Origin: CAWGMT01 sp963823675
GTDB lineage: Bacteria > Planctomycetota > Planctomycetia > Isosphaerales > Isosphaeraceae
Reading direction: 5' to 3'
DNA: 64,000 nt
Assembly (NCBI GenBank): GCA_963823675.1
Contig: CAWGMT010000008.1
Location: 806,001-870,000, forward strand
Shown here piece after piece: positions 9,431-17,192 of the stretch. The notes under the pieces were generated by a model. The model saw nothing but the letters and a program-made list of their open reading frames with translations, searched no databases and had not been told where the DNA came from. Numbering within the stretch: position 1 is the first letter of the stretch; each line of letters starts with the position of its first letter. A program made the translations under genes and the position numbers.

Positions 9431-11009
9431 GCCTCCGGACGATCAGAGCACGTGGCCAGCGAGCCACGGTTTCTGAAATAGCGGATCAATCGTTCCGGTT
9501 CACCGTCGGGGTCGGCCAGTGCGATATACCCGTCTGGCCGAACCAGATAAAGTGCGCCGCGAGAGAGACCGGCGCGTGCCATTGCGGGAGCCCAGGCGAA
9601 CGCGTGGATCGGCAGCCGGAGTCCGGCACAAGCTTTCGCGATATCGCGGCGCGGCTCGCCGTAAATGTGGAGCTTGCCAGGCCAGCGAAGTCAGCGGGAC
9701 GAAATTATCCTCGTGCGGGCCCGTCTCGACCCAGGGCAGACGATCACCGCCCGAGATGGAGCCGGCCGCGCCTTCGCTCAGCGGACTCTTGTGATACTGG
9801 ATGCCGGTCTGTGATACGGTCCGGAAGAGGAACCGACGCGCCGCGGGGAGGCGAAACAAGAGCGGCGCCAGCAAGGGAAAGACCCTGGTGCGCACCAGCC
9901 GGGCGATGCGCCCTTGCGCCGTGGCGAAGGTGAAGATCCGATCGGTTGTGGTGACAAGCCGCCGCGCGAAGCCGATGCGCTCAAGCTCATAGCTGTCGAG
10001 CAGACTGTGGGCGGCGCCCCCGTTCAACACCGCGGCGAGCTTCCAGGCCAGATTCACGGCGTCGCCGATGCCGGTGTTCATGCCCTGGCCGCCGACCGGG
10101 CTGTGGATATGGGCCGCGTCTCCCAGCAGGTACGCGCGTCCCTCCCGGAAGCGATGCGCCACCCTGTGATGCACTCGATACGTCGAGAACCAGTTCACCT
10201 TCGCGATCGTGAGCTTCAGATGCTCGATTGCACGAGTGCTTACGTCGTCGAAGGTCAACTCACGGTCTCCACTTGTCGGTTCTTCAAGCACGGTTCCGAC
10301 CAGGCGCACGCGTCCCGTTCCCTTCATGGGAAAGACAATCAGAAGGTCTGCCAGGTCGAGATCGAGGTGCAGCTCAAAGTCGGTCGTCGGGCCGCTTGCC
10401 TCTACGTCGGCGACATAGAAAAGCCCTGAGTACGTTCCCCCGGGAAAGCCGATCGCGAGCGCCTCCCTTACGGTCGAGTGCGCACCGTCGCAGCCGGCGA
10501 GATAGGCTGCTGCGCAGGCTTCCTCCGAGCCGTCAGGCCGTTTGAGCACTGCTTGCACGCTACTCGGGATTTTGATCGAAACGGACCAACTCCGTCCGGC
10601 GCTCCACGCTCACGCCCAGCGAGTCCAGCCGATCGACCAGTAGACGCTCGTGCGCATCCTGGGGAAAAACCAGCGCAAAGGGGAACGGGGTCACGCCCTC
10701 TCCGATCTGTTGCAAAGGCACGCGCGCGGCCTTGGCACCTCTTACCCAGAGGTTGACGCCCGCAATTTTCACGCCACCCTCGACGACGGCATCGGCAATT
10801 CCCACCTGGCGGTAGAACTCCAACGTGCGGGCCTGAACGGCCAAGGCTCGGGAAGTGGTTCCCGGCTCGGCGGTCTTATCGATGATGCGCACGGCGACGC
10901 CGAGCTTGGTCAGCCAGAGCGCCAGCACCAGACCGGTCGGGCCGGCGCCGACAATCAAAACCGGGACGTCGCTCGTCGATTTCTCCGCCCGATCTGCAGA
11001 GCGTTGCAT
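9421..11009 (-). CDS. FAD-dependent aromatic-type monooxygenase, two frameshifts
   Basis: A flavin hydroxylase of the PheA/MhpA/TfdB class (FAD_binding_3), which uses NAD(P)H and O2 to hydroxylate an aromatic or polyketide-like substrate. The N-terminal frame shows the dinucleotide-binding motif VLIVGAGPTGLVLALWL and the middle one shows YLAGCDGAHSTVRE (DG motif) and YLLGDAAHIHSPVGGQGMN (GD motif for FAD ribose). Total length would be about 530 residues, normal for the family. The frame breaks near 10565 (TTTT/GGG runs) and near 9674 (AA run); correcting the second gives WQLHIYGEP and a C-terminal thioredoxin-like domain with GALYLVRPDGYIAL that ends at 9421. Its stop overlaps the next small gene. 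Confidence 0.8.
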
Positions 11010-11405
11010 AAAGAAGGTAACTCCCAGAGGCGGGCAGAGACGCCCGCCCCACTAAAGGCTCCAAGGATATGCAACATAGCCATTGATTGAAATCGCCTTG
11101 TGACCGAACGAGCTCGAAGCGAGTCAGAGAGCCGAAGCCGATGCTGGGTCGCTCCGACCACGCTTGCGGGCCCGACCCGGTGGCTCGCACACGGTTGAAA
11201 TCGTCGCCTGGCGACGGCGAGGTGATCGTCGAAAGGTTTCACATCGCTCAACTTCCGATCAATCCCTGAGGACGCCGGAAATACTGCTGTCGCCCGGTGA
11301 TGTCACCGCGTGTCGCGCTGTGTGGCCACCGCGGGATGTTGGAATCGATTTTCTTTGCGGGTAAGCTCGAACAAACTCACCGAAATCCTGATGGACGCGC
11401 ATGCA
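11010..11405. other. Intergenic region between divergent monooxygenase and glycoside hydrolase genes
   Basis: About 400 bp that should hold the promoters of both genes. Its only clear structure is the hairpin at 11031-11050. No convincing promoter boxes are visible. Confidence 0.4.
11031..11050. repeat. Short GC palindrome, GGCGGGC-type
   Basis: GGCGGGCAGAGACGCCCGCC forms a 7-bp GC stem around a six-base loop. A close relative, GCGGGCAGGGACGCCCGC, lies at 14927-14944, so this is a dispersed repeat family and not a site specific to this gene pair. Confidence 0.55.
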
Positions 11406-13160
11406 ATGAAACCACTCATCATCAAAGCTGCCGCATTCACGCTGCTGGCTGGTGGCCTGGCGCGGGGCGACTACTCCCAGGAGGTCTCGATTGCCACTAT
11501 CGAAGCGGCGGGAAGGCCGCCAGGGAAATTCCCCGCAGCAATTGCCCAGGAGAGAACAGTCGCGGCAGCGGCCCCAGCGCTTGTGCTGAAGGCCGGCGAT
11601 TTCAAACACTACGTTGACGACTTCAACAAGAACGACAATGAACTCTACAAAGGAACCTTTCCCAACGCCGTGGCGTGGGATTTTCTGAAGGCCAACATCC
11701 CGCTCTTCGACTGCCCGGATGAGGACATTCAAAGAACGTATTATTTCCGCTGGTGGACCTACCGCAAACACATCAAGAAGACACCCGCCGGTTTCATCGT
11801 GGACGAGTTCCTACCAGATGTCGCCTGGGCGGGGAAATTCAACTCAATCAACTGCGCAGCAGGGCATCATATCTATGAAGGACGCTGGCTGCGCGATCCG
11901 AGATACATGAGCGACTACACCGCCTTCTGGTTTGGCGGGGGCGGCAACCCGCGCGGCTATTCATTCTGGGCTGCGGATTCGGTGTGGCAACTTTACTGCG
12001 TCTCTGGCGACCGTGGCGAGGCCATGCGTCTCTTGCCGGACCTGATCGCGAATTACGTGGCCTGGGAAAAGTCGAATCGCGACGGGAATGGGTTGTACTG
12101 GCAGATCGATGACCGCGACGGTATGGAGGCTTCGATCGGCGGCAGCGGCTATCGCGTCACGCTCAACAGCTATCAGTTCGGCGATGCACTCGCGATTGCT
12201 CGGATCGCAGAATTGGCTGGCAAGACGAAGATCGCCAGCGACTTTCGCCAAAAAGCGGCGGCGATCAAGAAACTCGTGCAGGAGCAGTTGTGGAACGCCA
12301 ACGCCCAGTTCTTCATGGTCCTGCCGCGCGGCGAGAACCAGTCACGCGCCAGTGTGCGCGAATTGCACGGTTTCACGCCCTGGTATTTTAATCTGCCCGA
12401 TCCGCAATTCGCCGTGGCGTGGAAACAGGCCATGGATCCGCAAGGTTTCTACGCGCCGTTCGGGCTGACGACGGCTGAGCAGCGGCATCCGAAATTTGCA
12501 CTCGCGTACGCGGGTCACGAGTGCCAGTGGAACGGGCCGGTTTGGCCGTACGCCACGGCGATCACGCTGACCGGGCTCGCGAACCTGCTGAACGGTCCGG
12601 CGCAGGATGCGATCACTGGGCAGCAGTACTTCGAGCTCCTGAGAATCTACGCCAAGGCGCAGCGGCTCACGCTTGACGACGGCCGCGTCGTGCCGTGGAT
12701 CGATGAAAACCAGAATCCGACCAACGGCGACTGGATCTCGCGGACGCGCCTGAAGACCTGGAAGAACGGCACATGGGATCCCGGCAAAGGCGGCGTGGAG
12801 CGCGGCAAGGATTACAACCATTCGACATTCTGCGACCTCGTGATCAGCGGCCTGATCGGCCTGCGACCGCGCTGTGACAACACGGTCGAGGTCAATCCCC
12901 TTGTGCCGCAGTCGTGGGATTATTTCTGCCTCGATCAGATTCCGTATCACGGACGGAACCTGACGATTCTTTTCGACAAGACCGGCTTGCATTTTGGCGA
13001 AGGCAAGGGCTTGCGTGTCTTCGCCGACGGCAAAGAAATCGCCGCTTCGGAAAAACTTCGCGGGTCACCGGGCCATTGCCACGGCCCCAGCCACTCGAAA
13101 GAGAACAAGGACGGCGTCCCAAACCTCGTTCCAAGCCGGAGGAGATCGACGAGCTGGTAG
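11406..13160 (+). CDS. Exported glycoside hydrolase, MGH1/GH63-like (alpha/alpha)6 barrel
   Basis: The protein has about 584 residues with a signal peptide, MKPLIIKAAAFTLLAGGLARG; start ATG 11406 was chosen for it (ATG 11391 is also in frame). The body shows the hallmarks of the mannosylglycerate-hydrolase-like glucosidase clan: the FWAADSVWQLYC region, ANYVAWEKSNRDGNGLYW, HGFTPWYFNLPD, and near residue 370 the strongly conserved HECQWNGPVWPYATA. A catalytic acid pair is expected in these motifs. The substrate is probably a glucan or other alpha-linked oligosaccharide in the periplasm. The last 35 residues are unusual and end one base before a 140-bp repeat, so the C-terminus may have been replaced by the repeat's insertion or shifted by an indel. 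Confidence 0.75.
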   Translation: MKPLIIKAAAFTLLAGGLARGDYSQEVSIATIEAAGRPPGKFPAAIAQERTVAAAAPALVLKAGDFKHYVDDFNKNDNELYKGTFPNAVAWDFLKANIPLFDCPDEDIQRTYYFRWWTYRKHIKKTPAGFIVDEFLPDVAWAGKFNSINCAAGHHIYEGRWLRDPRYMSDYTAFWFGGGGNPRGYSFWAADSVWQLYCVSGDRGEAMRLLPDLIANYVAWEKSNRDGNGLYWQIDDRDGMEASIGGSGYRVTLNSYQFGDALAIARIAELAGKTKIASDFRQKAAAIKKLVQEQLWNANAQFFMVLPRGENQSRASVRELHGFTPWYFNLPDPQFAVAWKQAMDPQGFYAPFGLTTAEQRHPKFALAYAGHECQWNGPVWPYATAITLTGLANLLNGPAQDAITGQQYFELLRIYAKAQRLTLDDGRVVPWIDENQNPTNGDWISRTRLKTWKNGTWDPGKGGVERGKDYNHSTFCDLVISGLIGLRPRCDNTVEVNPLVPQSWDYFCLDQIPYHGRNLTILFDKTGLHFGEGKGLRVFADGKEIAASEKLRGSPGHCHGPSHSKENKDGVPNLVPSRRRSTSW

Positions 13161-13161
13161 G

Positions 13162-13301
13162 TTCTTCGTCGCAAACATCTCCGCACGATGCGCGCATCTT
13201 GGGATCGCCGGACGGAGCCGGCTCCTCCAAAAGCACGTGCTGCTGCGCCGCTGTAGGAGGGGGCTCTGTCCCCCGATCTGTTGGTTGCGGCTACGCCGCG
13301 T
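13162..13301. repeat. 140-bp direct repeat, copy 1
   Basis: This stretch is identical over all 140 bases to 15652-15791. It contains an imperfect hairpin: GGACGGAGCCGGCTCCTCC on the left and GGAGGGGGCTCTGTCCCCC on the right. It begins right after the stop codon of the glycoside hydrolase. Confidence 0.9.
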
Positions 13302-13339
13302 CGGGCGCCGCGCGAAAACAAGTTTGGCGAATTCACCAT

Positions 13340-14881
13340 TGTGGTGCAGGCGTCCCGCCCAATGTCACTTATTATTTATGTTCACTAATTCCCGCGTCCG
13401 CTCGGGGAACCGGCGCCGTCGCGGTATCACTTGCCGCGGAAAGCTTCGAAACTCCGTGCGGCGCGGCAACCGGCACCGAGCCGCTGCCCTCAGCAATTTC
13501 TCGAATCGGGCTTCGATTTCCTCGATCGTTTTTGCCGAGGCCAGCCCACTAGAAAAGGCCTGAACGAGATGCATGACGCGCGTGAAACTCAGCTCACGGG
13601 GTTCGATCCCGGCGCGGCGCGCTGCCAGCCGCCGCACCTGGATTACAAGATTATAAGCCAGGATCCCCAGTGGAATCTCTTTCTCGATCATGTCCACGCT
13701 CCGCGACGAGAGGCAGTCCATGGCCAACGTCTGTTTCACGCTCTTGATGTCGCCTTCCACCAGCCAACGCTTCCCATAAAGCGTTGCCAACTCCTCGGGC
13801 GTGGATTCCATGTCCGTGGTGAAGAGCCGCAGGACAATCGTTTTCCCCGCGCGCTCGACGGACACCTCGATCAATCGCCCGCGAACCACTGCGTCCGCTG
13901 AAAGATCGGGATTGTTCCGGCGATCCCAGCGGCTCGGGCGCCATTCCAAAGTCCACTCGCCGGCTCCGACAGGTACCGCTTGGGACACAAGCGCCCCAAA
14001 TCGCTTATCCGTCATCCGCACCAACACATCATGTCCAGCCTCGACGGCAGCGTGGGTCATCGAAAAGATACCGAAGTTGCGATCATAGACGATCATGGAC
14101 GGCCCGCCCAACTGACCCAGTATCGGCCGCGCCAAGTCGGTTTCGCTGACTGCATCGGGACCGTACATGGGACCGAAATACGGTCGTGTGGCCAGACCGC
14201 TGCCCAATTCATACGCGATGACTTCGCGGACTACGGGCCAGTGCGACGAGCCGTGCTGGTTCGTCGCTGGGGGAAAGCGGCGAGCCAGTTCGGGATGGTG
14301 ACCCGTCGTGGCCGACGTGCCATCGATGAGGAAAGCGCGGCGCCCTTTCCAAAGAGGGGGTTCGCCCTCAATCATGGTTCTAGCGACCACATCGATCGCG
14401 TGATTCGCCGCCGCAACGGGGAGGTCCGAGCGAGCTTGACTGTAGGCGCCGGTGTTGGCCGAGATATCCCCATCGCGGGACCGTTTGCACTCCGGCAGTC
14501 TGCACGAAGTGGCACCCAAGATCATCTCGGCAACGGCCGCCGCCATCGTTGCGCCCTGCTCGCTACGTTGATAGACCATGAGCCAAATTACCATCCAGGT
14601 TGTGAACACACGGCCATGTCCGATGTCAAATTCTTCGACTTCGGATTGGGGCAACAGTTGTTCGAAGAGGTCGAGGAGGTCAGCGGTCTTGTACTCGGGC
14701 GATGGAACGGCCATAGCCAGAAATCCTTTCCGAATGGCCAGTTGTGTATGCGGCGAGCCGTTCCTGCGGCTCAGCCCTGCCAGTTCGTTGTATCGGCTAA
14801 ATGCACTGTTCAAAAATACTAAGTGACATTGGGCGTCCCGCCTGCATTCCCCGTGCCGGCAGGCGGGACGCCTGCACCACA
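13340..14881. mobile_element. IS4-family-like insertion sequence, about 1.54 kb
   Basis: Both ends carry the same 20-bp terminal inverted repeat, TGTGGTGCAGGCGTCCCGCC (13340-13359 and, inverted, 14862-14881), followed on each side by CAATGTCACTTA. The right end is not symmetric: 30 extra bases lie between these two blocks and form a 14-bp perfect stem (14832-14845 with 14859-14872). The single gene inside is a transposase that fills most of the element. I find no target-site duplication next to the ends. The element lies between the two 140-bp direct repeats. Confidence 0.85.
13365..14714 (-). CDS. DDE transposase, IS4-type with YREK signature
   Basis: This is the transposase of the surrounding element, 449 residues from ATG 14714. 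The DDE catalytic triad can be placed: Asp131 in FLIDGTSATTG, Asp211 in MIVYDRNFG, and Glu320 within the Y-(2)-R-(3)-E-(6)-K signature (Tyr313, Arg316, Glu320, Lys327; YGKRWLVEGDIKSVK) that defines the IS4 superfamily. The frame is open upstream to 14882, but that extension runs through the inverted repeat and is not likely to be translated. AAAGGA lies 11 bases before the ATG. The gene is intact, so the element may still be active. Confidence 0.9.
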   Translation of the reverse strand: MAVPSPEYKTADLLDLFEQLLPQSEVEEFDIGHGRVFTTWMVIWLMVYQRSEQGATMAAAVAEMILGATSCRLPECKRSRDGDISANTGAYSQARSDLPVAAANHAIDVVARTMIEGEPPLWKGRRAFLIDGTSATTGHHPELARRFPPATNQHGSSHWPVVREVIAYELGSGLATRPYFGPMYGPDAVSETDLARPILGQLGGPSMIVYDRNFGIFSMTHAAVEAGHDVLVRMTDKRFGALVSQAVPVGAGEWTLEWRPSRWDRRNNPDLSADAVVRGRLIEVSVERAGKTIVLRLFTTDMESTPEELATLYGKRWLVEGDIKSVKQTLAMDCLSSRSVDMIEKEIPLGILAYNLVIQVRRLAARRAGIEPRELSFTRVMHLVQAFSSGLASAKTIEEIEARFEKLLRAAARCRLPRRTEFRSFPRQVIPRRRRFPERTRELVNINNK

Positions 14882-14926
14882 TTTGGCAAAGTTATTTCTT
14901 CGCGGTCCCTTAGACTCCGACCGCGG

Positions 14927-14944
14927 GCAGGGACGCCCGCGCCA
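14927..14944. repeat. Short GC palindrome, second copy of the GCGGGC hairpin family
   Basis: GCGGGCAGGGACGCCCGC is a 6-bp GC stem with a six-base loop, just outside the insertion sequence. It resembles 11031-11050. Confidence 0.5.
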
Positions 14945-15136
14945 CTGGAGCTTTCCCCAGACTTCCCAGTGGGCCGGGCCTCTGTGCCCGGCGTTCGCTT
15001 GGCAAGAAGTTGCCGTAACCCGCACAATTCACTGGCCGTCGCCCTCGCGCTCGGGCACGATATTTGCGTGATTAGCCCAGCGTCGGGTCACGGGGTTAGA
15101 ATCCAGCCGGTCCCGGACGTGAACAGGAGATACAAC

Positions 15137-15565
15137 ATGAAGAAGCATCGATCGATTCATCCTGGTGTCGAGACGCTGGAACAGAAGGAGCTGCTCAGTA
15201 CCGTCGTCGCACCGGATCTCGCCGTGCAGCAGAAGGCCGCCCCGATTGTCGTGGAACCCGCGCGGGCAGGCGTCGCGCTGATCGGCGCGGTCGTGAACGG
15301 CTACGGCGGCGTTTCGCCGCTGGGCGGGGTCCGCGGTCACCTTGACACCCAGCAGAGGACTCTGGTCCTCTCCAACAGTCGCGGCTCTCTGGCCCTCGCG
15401 TTGTCTCACGTGCATAGGTATCCCCACGTGATCAACGCTTTTGAATGGACGATCACCAAGGGAACCGGGCAATTTGCGTCGCTAGAAGGTCAGGGCCGCT
15501 GCACCGTGACCGCGGTGTTTGTGCGGGGACGAATCACGACCTGGTCCGCGGCGTTCTATGTCTGA
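15137..15565 (+). CDS. Small exported-type protein with planctomycete LExR-like N-terminal motif
   Basis: A 142-residue protein from ATG 15137, with AGGAG eight bases upstream. The N-terminus MKKHRSIHPGVETLEQKELLS is a variant of the LExRxLLS motif (here LEQKELLS) found at the start of many planctomycete surface or secreted proteins. The rest is beta-rich (HLDTQQRTLVLSNSRGSLAL, AFEWTITKGTGQFASLEGQG) and resembles small lectin-like or calcium-binding folds, without a family I can name. It lies between an insertion sequence and a 140-bp repeat. Confidence 0.65.
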   Translation: MKKHRSIHPGVETLEQKELLSTVVAPDLAVQQKAAPIVVEPARAGVALIGAVVNGYGGVSPLGGVRGHLDTQQRTLVLSNSRGSLALALSHVHRYPHVINAFEWTITKGTGQFASLEGQGRCTVTAVFVRGRITTWSAAFYV

Positions 15566-15651
15566 TCGAAGGATACAGATCCCGGGACGTTGGTGCCGCC
15601 ACCCGGGTACGTTTTTAGGGCCCGGCAAAGACCCGCGACTGTGCGCCTAGA

Positions 15652-15791
15652 TTCTTCGTCGCAAACATCTCCGCACGATGCGCGCATCTTGGGATCGCCG
15701 GACGGAGCCGGCTCCTCCAAAAGCACGTGCTGCTGCGCCGCTGTAGGAGGGGGCTCTGTCCCCCGATCTGTTGGTTGCGGCTACGCCGCGT
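15652..15791. repeat. 140-bp direct repeat, copy 2
   Basis: Identical to 13162-13301 in the same orientation. The two copies enclose 2350 bp that contain the insertion sequence and the small LExR protein gene. Confidence 0.9.
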
Positions 15792-15823
15792 TGGGATCTG
15801 GGCTGAAATCGGTTACCGGATGA

Positions 15824-15873
15824 GTCGTCTTTCGCTCCGCGAAAGAAAGCCCTTTCGCGGAGCGAAAGGCGAC
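15824..15873. repeat. Palindromic repeat, GTCG-CTTTCGC family
   Basis: CTTTCGCTCCGCGAAAG (15829-15845) is followed by six bases and its exact complement (15852-15868), a 17-bp perfect stem, and GTCG/CGAC extend it outward. The same outer arms occur at 39889-39915, and a degenerate version at 33879-33902. Confidence 0.75.
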
Positions 15874-15934
15874 ACTTATTGTTGCGCAGCGCCCTAGTCT
15901 ATGGCATTGCAGATGTCGGTAAAGCGCCGCAAGA

Positions 15935-16309
15935 GTTGGCGAAAGGCGAGCGGGGTTGCGTCAGCGCCCCGAGTCTTCCTCGTGCGAGCGCTCGAATGAC
16001 TGCGCGAATGACTCCGGGCGCTGACAAGGGTTGGCGAAAGGCGAGCGGGTTGCGTCAGCGCCCCGAGTCTTCCTCGTGCGGGCGCTCGAATGACTGCGCG
16101 AATGACTCCCGGCGCTGACAAGGGTTGGCGAAAGGCGAGCGGGGTTGCGTCAGCGCCCCGAGTCTTCCTCGTGCGGGCGCTCGAATGACTGCGCGAATGA
16201 CTCCCGGCGCTGACAAGAGTTGGCGAAAGGCGAGCGGGGATGCGTCAGCGCCCCGAGTCTTCCTCGTGCGAGCGCTCGAATGACTGCGCGAATGACTCCC
16301 GGCGCTGAC
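15935..16309. repeat. Four tandem copies of a 95-bp unit
   Basis: Units begin at 15935, 16030, 16124 and 16219 with GTTGGCGAAAGGCGAGCGG and are nearly identical; unit 2 lacks one G in the GCGGGG run, which makes its length 94. Each unit contains the arms GTCAGCGCC and GGCGCTGAC about 50 bases apart, so each can fold on itself. The array ends inside a fragment of a kinase gene. There are no unique spacers, so this is not a CRISPR array. Confidence 0.9.
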
Positions 16310-16312
16310 GCG

Positions 16313-16438
16313 ACCGGGCTCGCCATGGAACTGCTCGATGGCTTCCTTGAAGCGATCTCCCCGGATCAACCTCATGGCGTAGAACGGCCGGCCGTCGTCG
16401 TAGGTCCCCAGTCCGTAGACCGGAACGATCCCCGGGTG
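16313..16438 (-). pseudogene. Fragment of a serine/threonine protein kinase
   Basis: The minus strand reads HPGIVPVYGLG, then YDDGRPFYAMRLIRGD and FKEAIEQFH, which is the subdomain III-V part of the bacterial Ser/Thr kinase fold, well known from planctomycete kinases. About 40 residues survive; a stop precedes the fragment and the 95-bp array follows it. The kinase was therefore truncated, perhaps by the repeat's spread. Confidence 0.75.
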
Positions 16439-16554
16439 CTATTAGCGCAAAAATCGATGCCTCTGGTAATTCTATCCTGGCGATGTCCGGATTCCATCGA
16501 GATCCGTTATGATGGGTATGGCACGATCATGATCACAACGTCAAGGACTCAAGC

Positions 16555-16734
16555 ATGGAGCCGGAACCAGTGGGTCGCGTTCTCACCGAAGCCAAGTTTG
16601 AAAACCTTTATGATGTGCCCGTGCTGATCGGCCAGTTGCCGCTAGAGCACCTGGATTTCGTGGTCGACCTCCGCAGCCGATCGCTGATCGGGAATCCGGC
16701 CCACGGCGGGGAACATGTTTATGAATTGTATTGA
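16555..16734 (+). pseudogene. C-terminal part of a clan AA (retropepsin-like) aspartic protease
   Basis: The 59-residue frame ends in VLIGQLPLEHLDFVVDLRSR and SLIGNPAHGG. The pattern 'LIGQ.PLE.LDFVVD...R.LIGNP' is typical of the last third of small bacterial clan AA aspartic proteases, which often sit in toxin-antitoxin-like neighbourhoods. The part with the catalytic D-T/S-G is missing upstream, where stops occur at 16510. It may also be a very short gene, but a fragment is more likely. Confidence 0.5.
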
Positions 16735-16782
16735 AGTCGTGTAGGGTGCGAAACCATTCAACCGAATGCGATGGGGATGATC

Positions 16783-16845
16783 TGAGGAAGGCAGGAATGC
16801 AGGAAAAGGCAAGGCTGGGCTCTTCCTGGTTTCCTGCCTTCCTCA
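16783..16845. repeat. 26-bp imperfect inverted repeat
   Basis: TGAGGAAGGCAGGAATGCAG... (16783-16808) is nearly the reverse complement of 16820-16845 (three mismatches), with 11 bases between. It could form a long hairpin. I see no gene whose end it would terminate. Confidence 0.6.
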
Positions 16846-16996
16846 TGGCTCGGTTTCCGAACACCCGATCGCCCGCGCCCGGTGCGCGCCGGGCCCGCTT
16901 TACGCCGGGTTGTTGTCTGGTTTTCGTCTTGCAACGGCCGCCTGCGCTTTTTGGTATTGCGCTATCCGGGACTTGGCCCCGAAGGGGCCGCAACAG

Positions 16997-17142
16997 ACCA
17001 GCCCAGGGCAACGCCCTGGGTACGTGGTCATCCACCAAAACGGCCGAGCCCTGAAAGGGCGAAACATCGCTTGTGCCGCCCTTACAGGGCTTGCGTTTCA
17101 CTCAACAACCGCTTCGATCCCAGGGCGTTGCCCTGGGCTGGT
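16997..17142. repeat. Nested 146-bp palindromic element
   Basis: The outer arms 16997-17020 and 17119-17142 are perfect 24-bp reverse complements, and each arm is itself a palindrome (CCCAGGGC-AAC-GCCCTGGG). Inside, AGCCCTGAAAGGGC (17047-17060) pairs with GCCCTTACAGGGCT (17078-17091). The element lies 50 bp after the end of the TIR-CHAT gene and resembles mobile REP/MITE-type repeats known from planctomycetes and relatives. Confidence 0.8.
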
Positions 17143-17192
17143 ATGTGAATGCCCCTGCGGGGCGGAAAACCAGCGCAACACAAAAACTTGCG

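Larger units (their letters stand above)
15566..17192. other. Repeat-rich stretch with gene fragments
   Basis: 1.6 kb almost free of intact genes. In order it holds the second 140-bp repeat, a CTTTCGC palindrome, a four-copy 95-bp tandem array, a kinase fragment, the end of an aspartic protease gene, a 26-bp inverted repeat (16783-16845) and a nested 146-bp palindrome (16997-17142). Each is listed separately. Confidence 0.7.

Noticed and set aside
9914..10429. 171-codon plus-strand frame
   Set aside because: It is antisense to the FAD monooxygenase, whose motifs are clear.
13330..14892. Target-site duplication around the IS4-type element
   Set aside because: The bases outside the 20-bp inverted repeats do not match; no duplication can be claimed.
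14801..15136. Longer start for the small LExR-motif gene
   Set aside because: The frame is open to 14801, but this would run through the insertion-sequence end; AGGAG and the family motif support ATG 15137.
15935..16309. Regular 95-bp repeat array considered as CRISPR
   Set aside because: The units follow each other without unique spacers and are much longer than CRISPR repeats.
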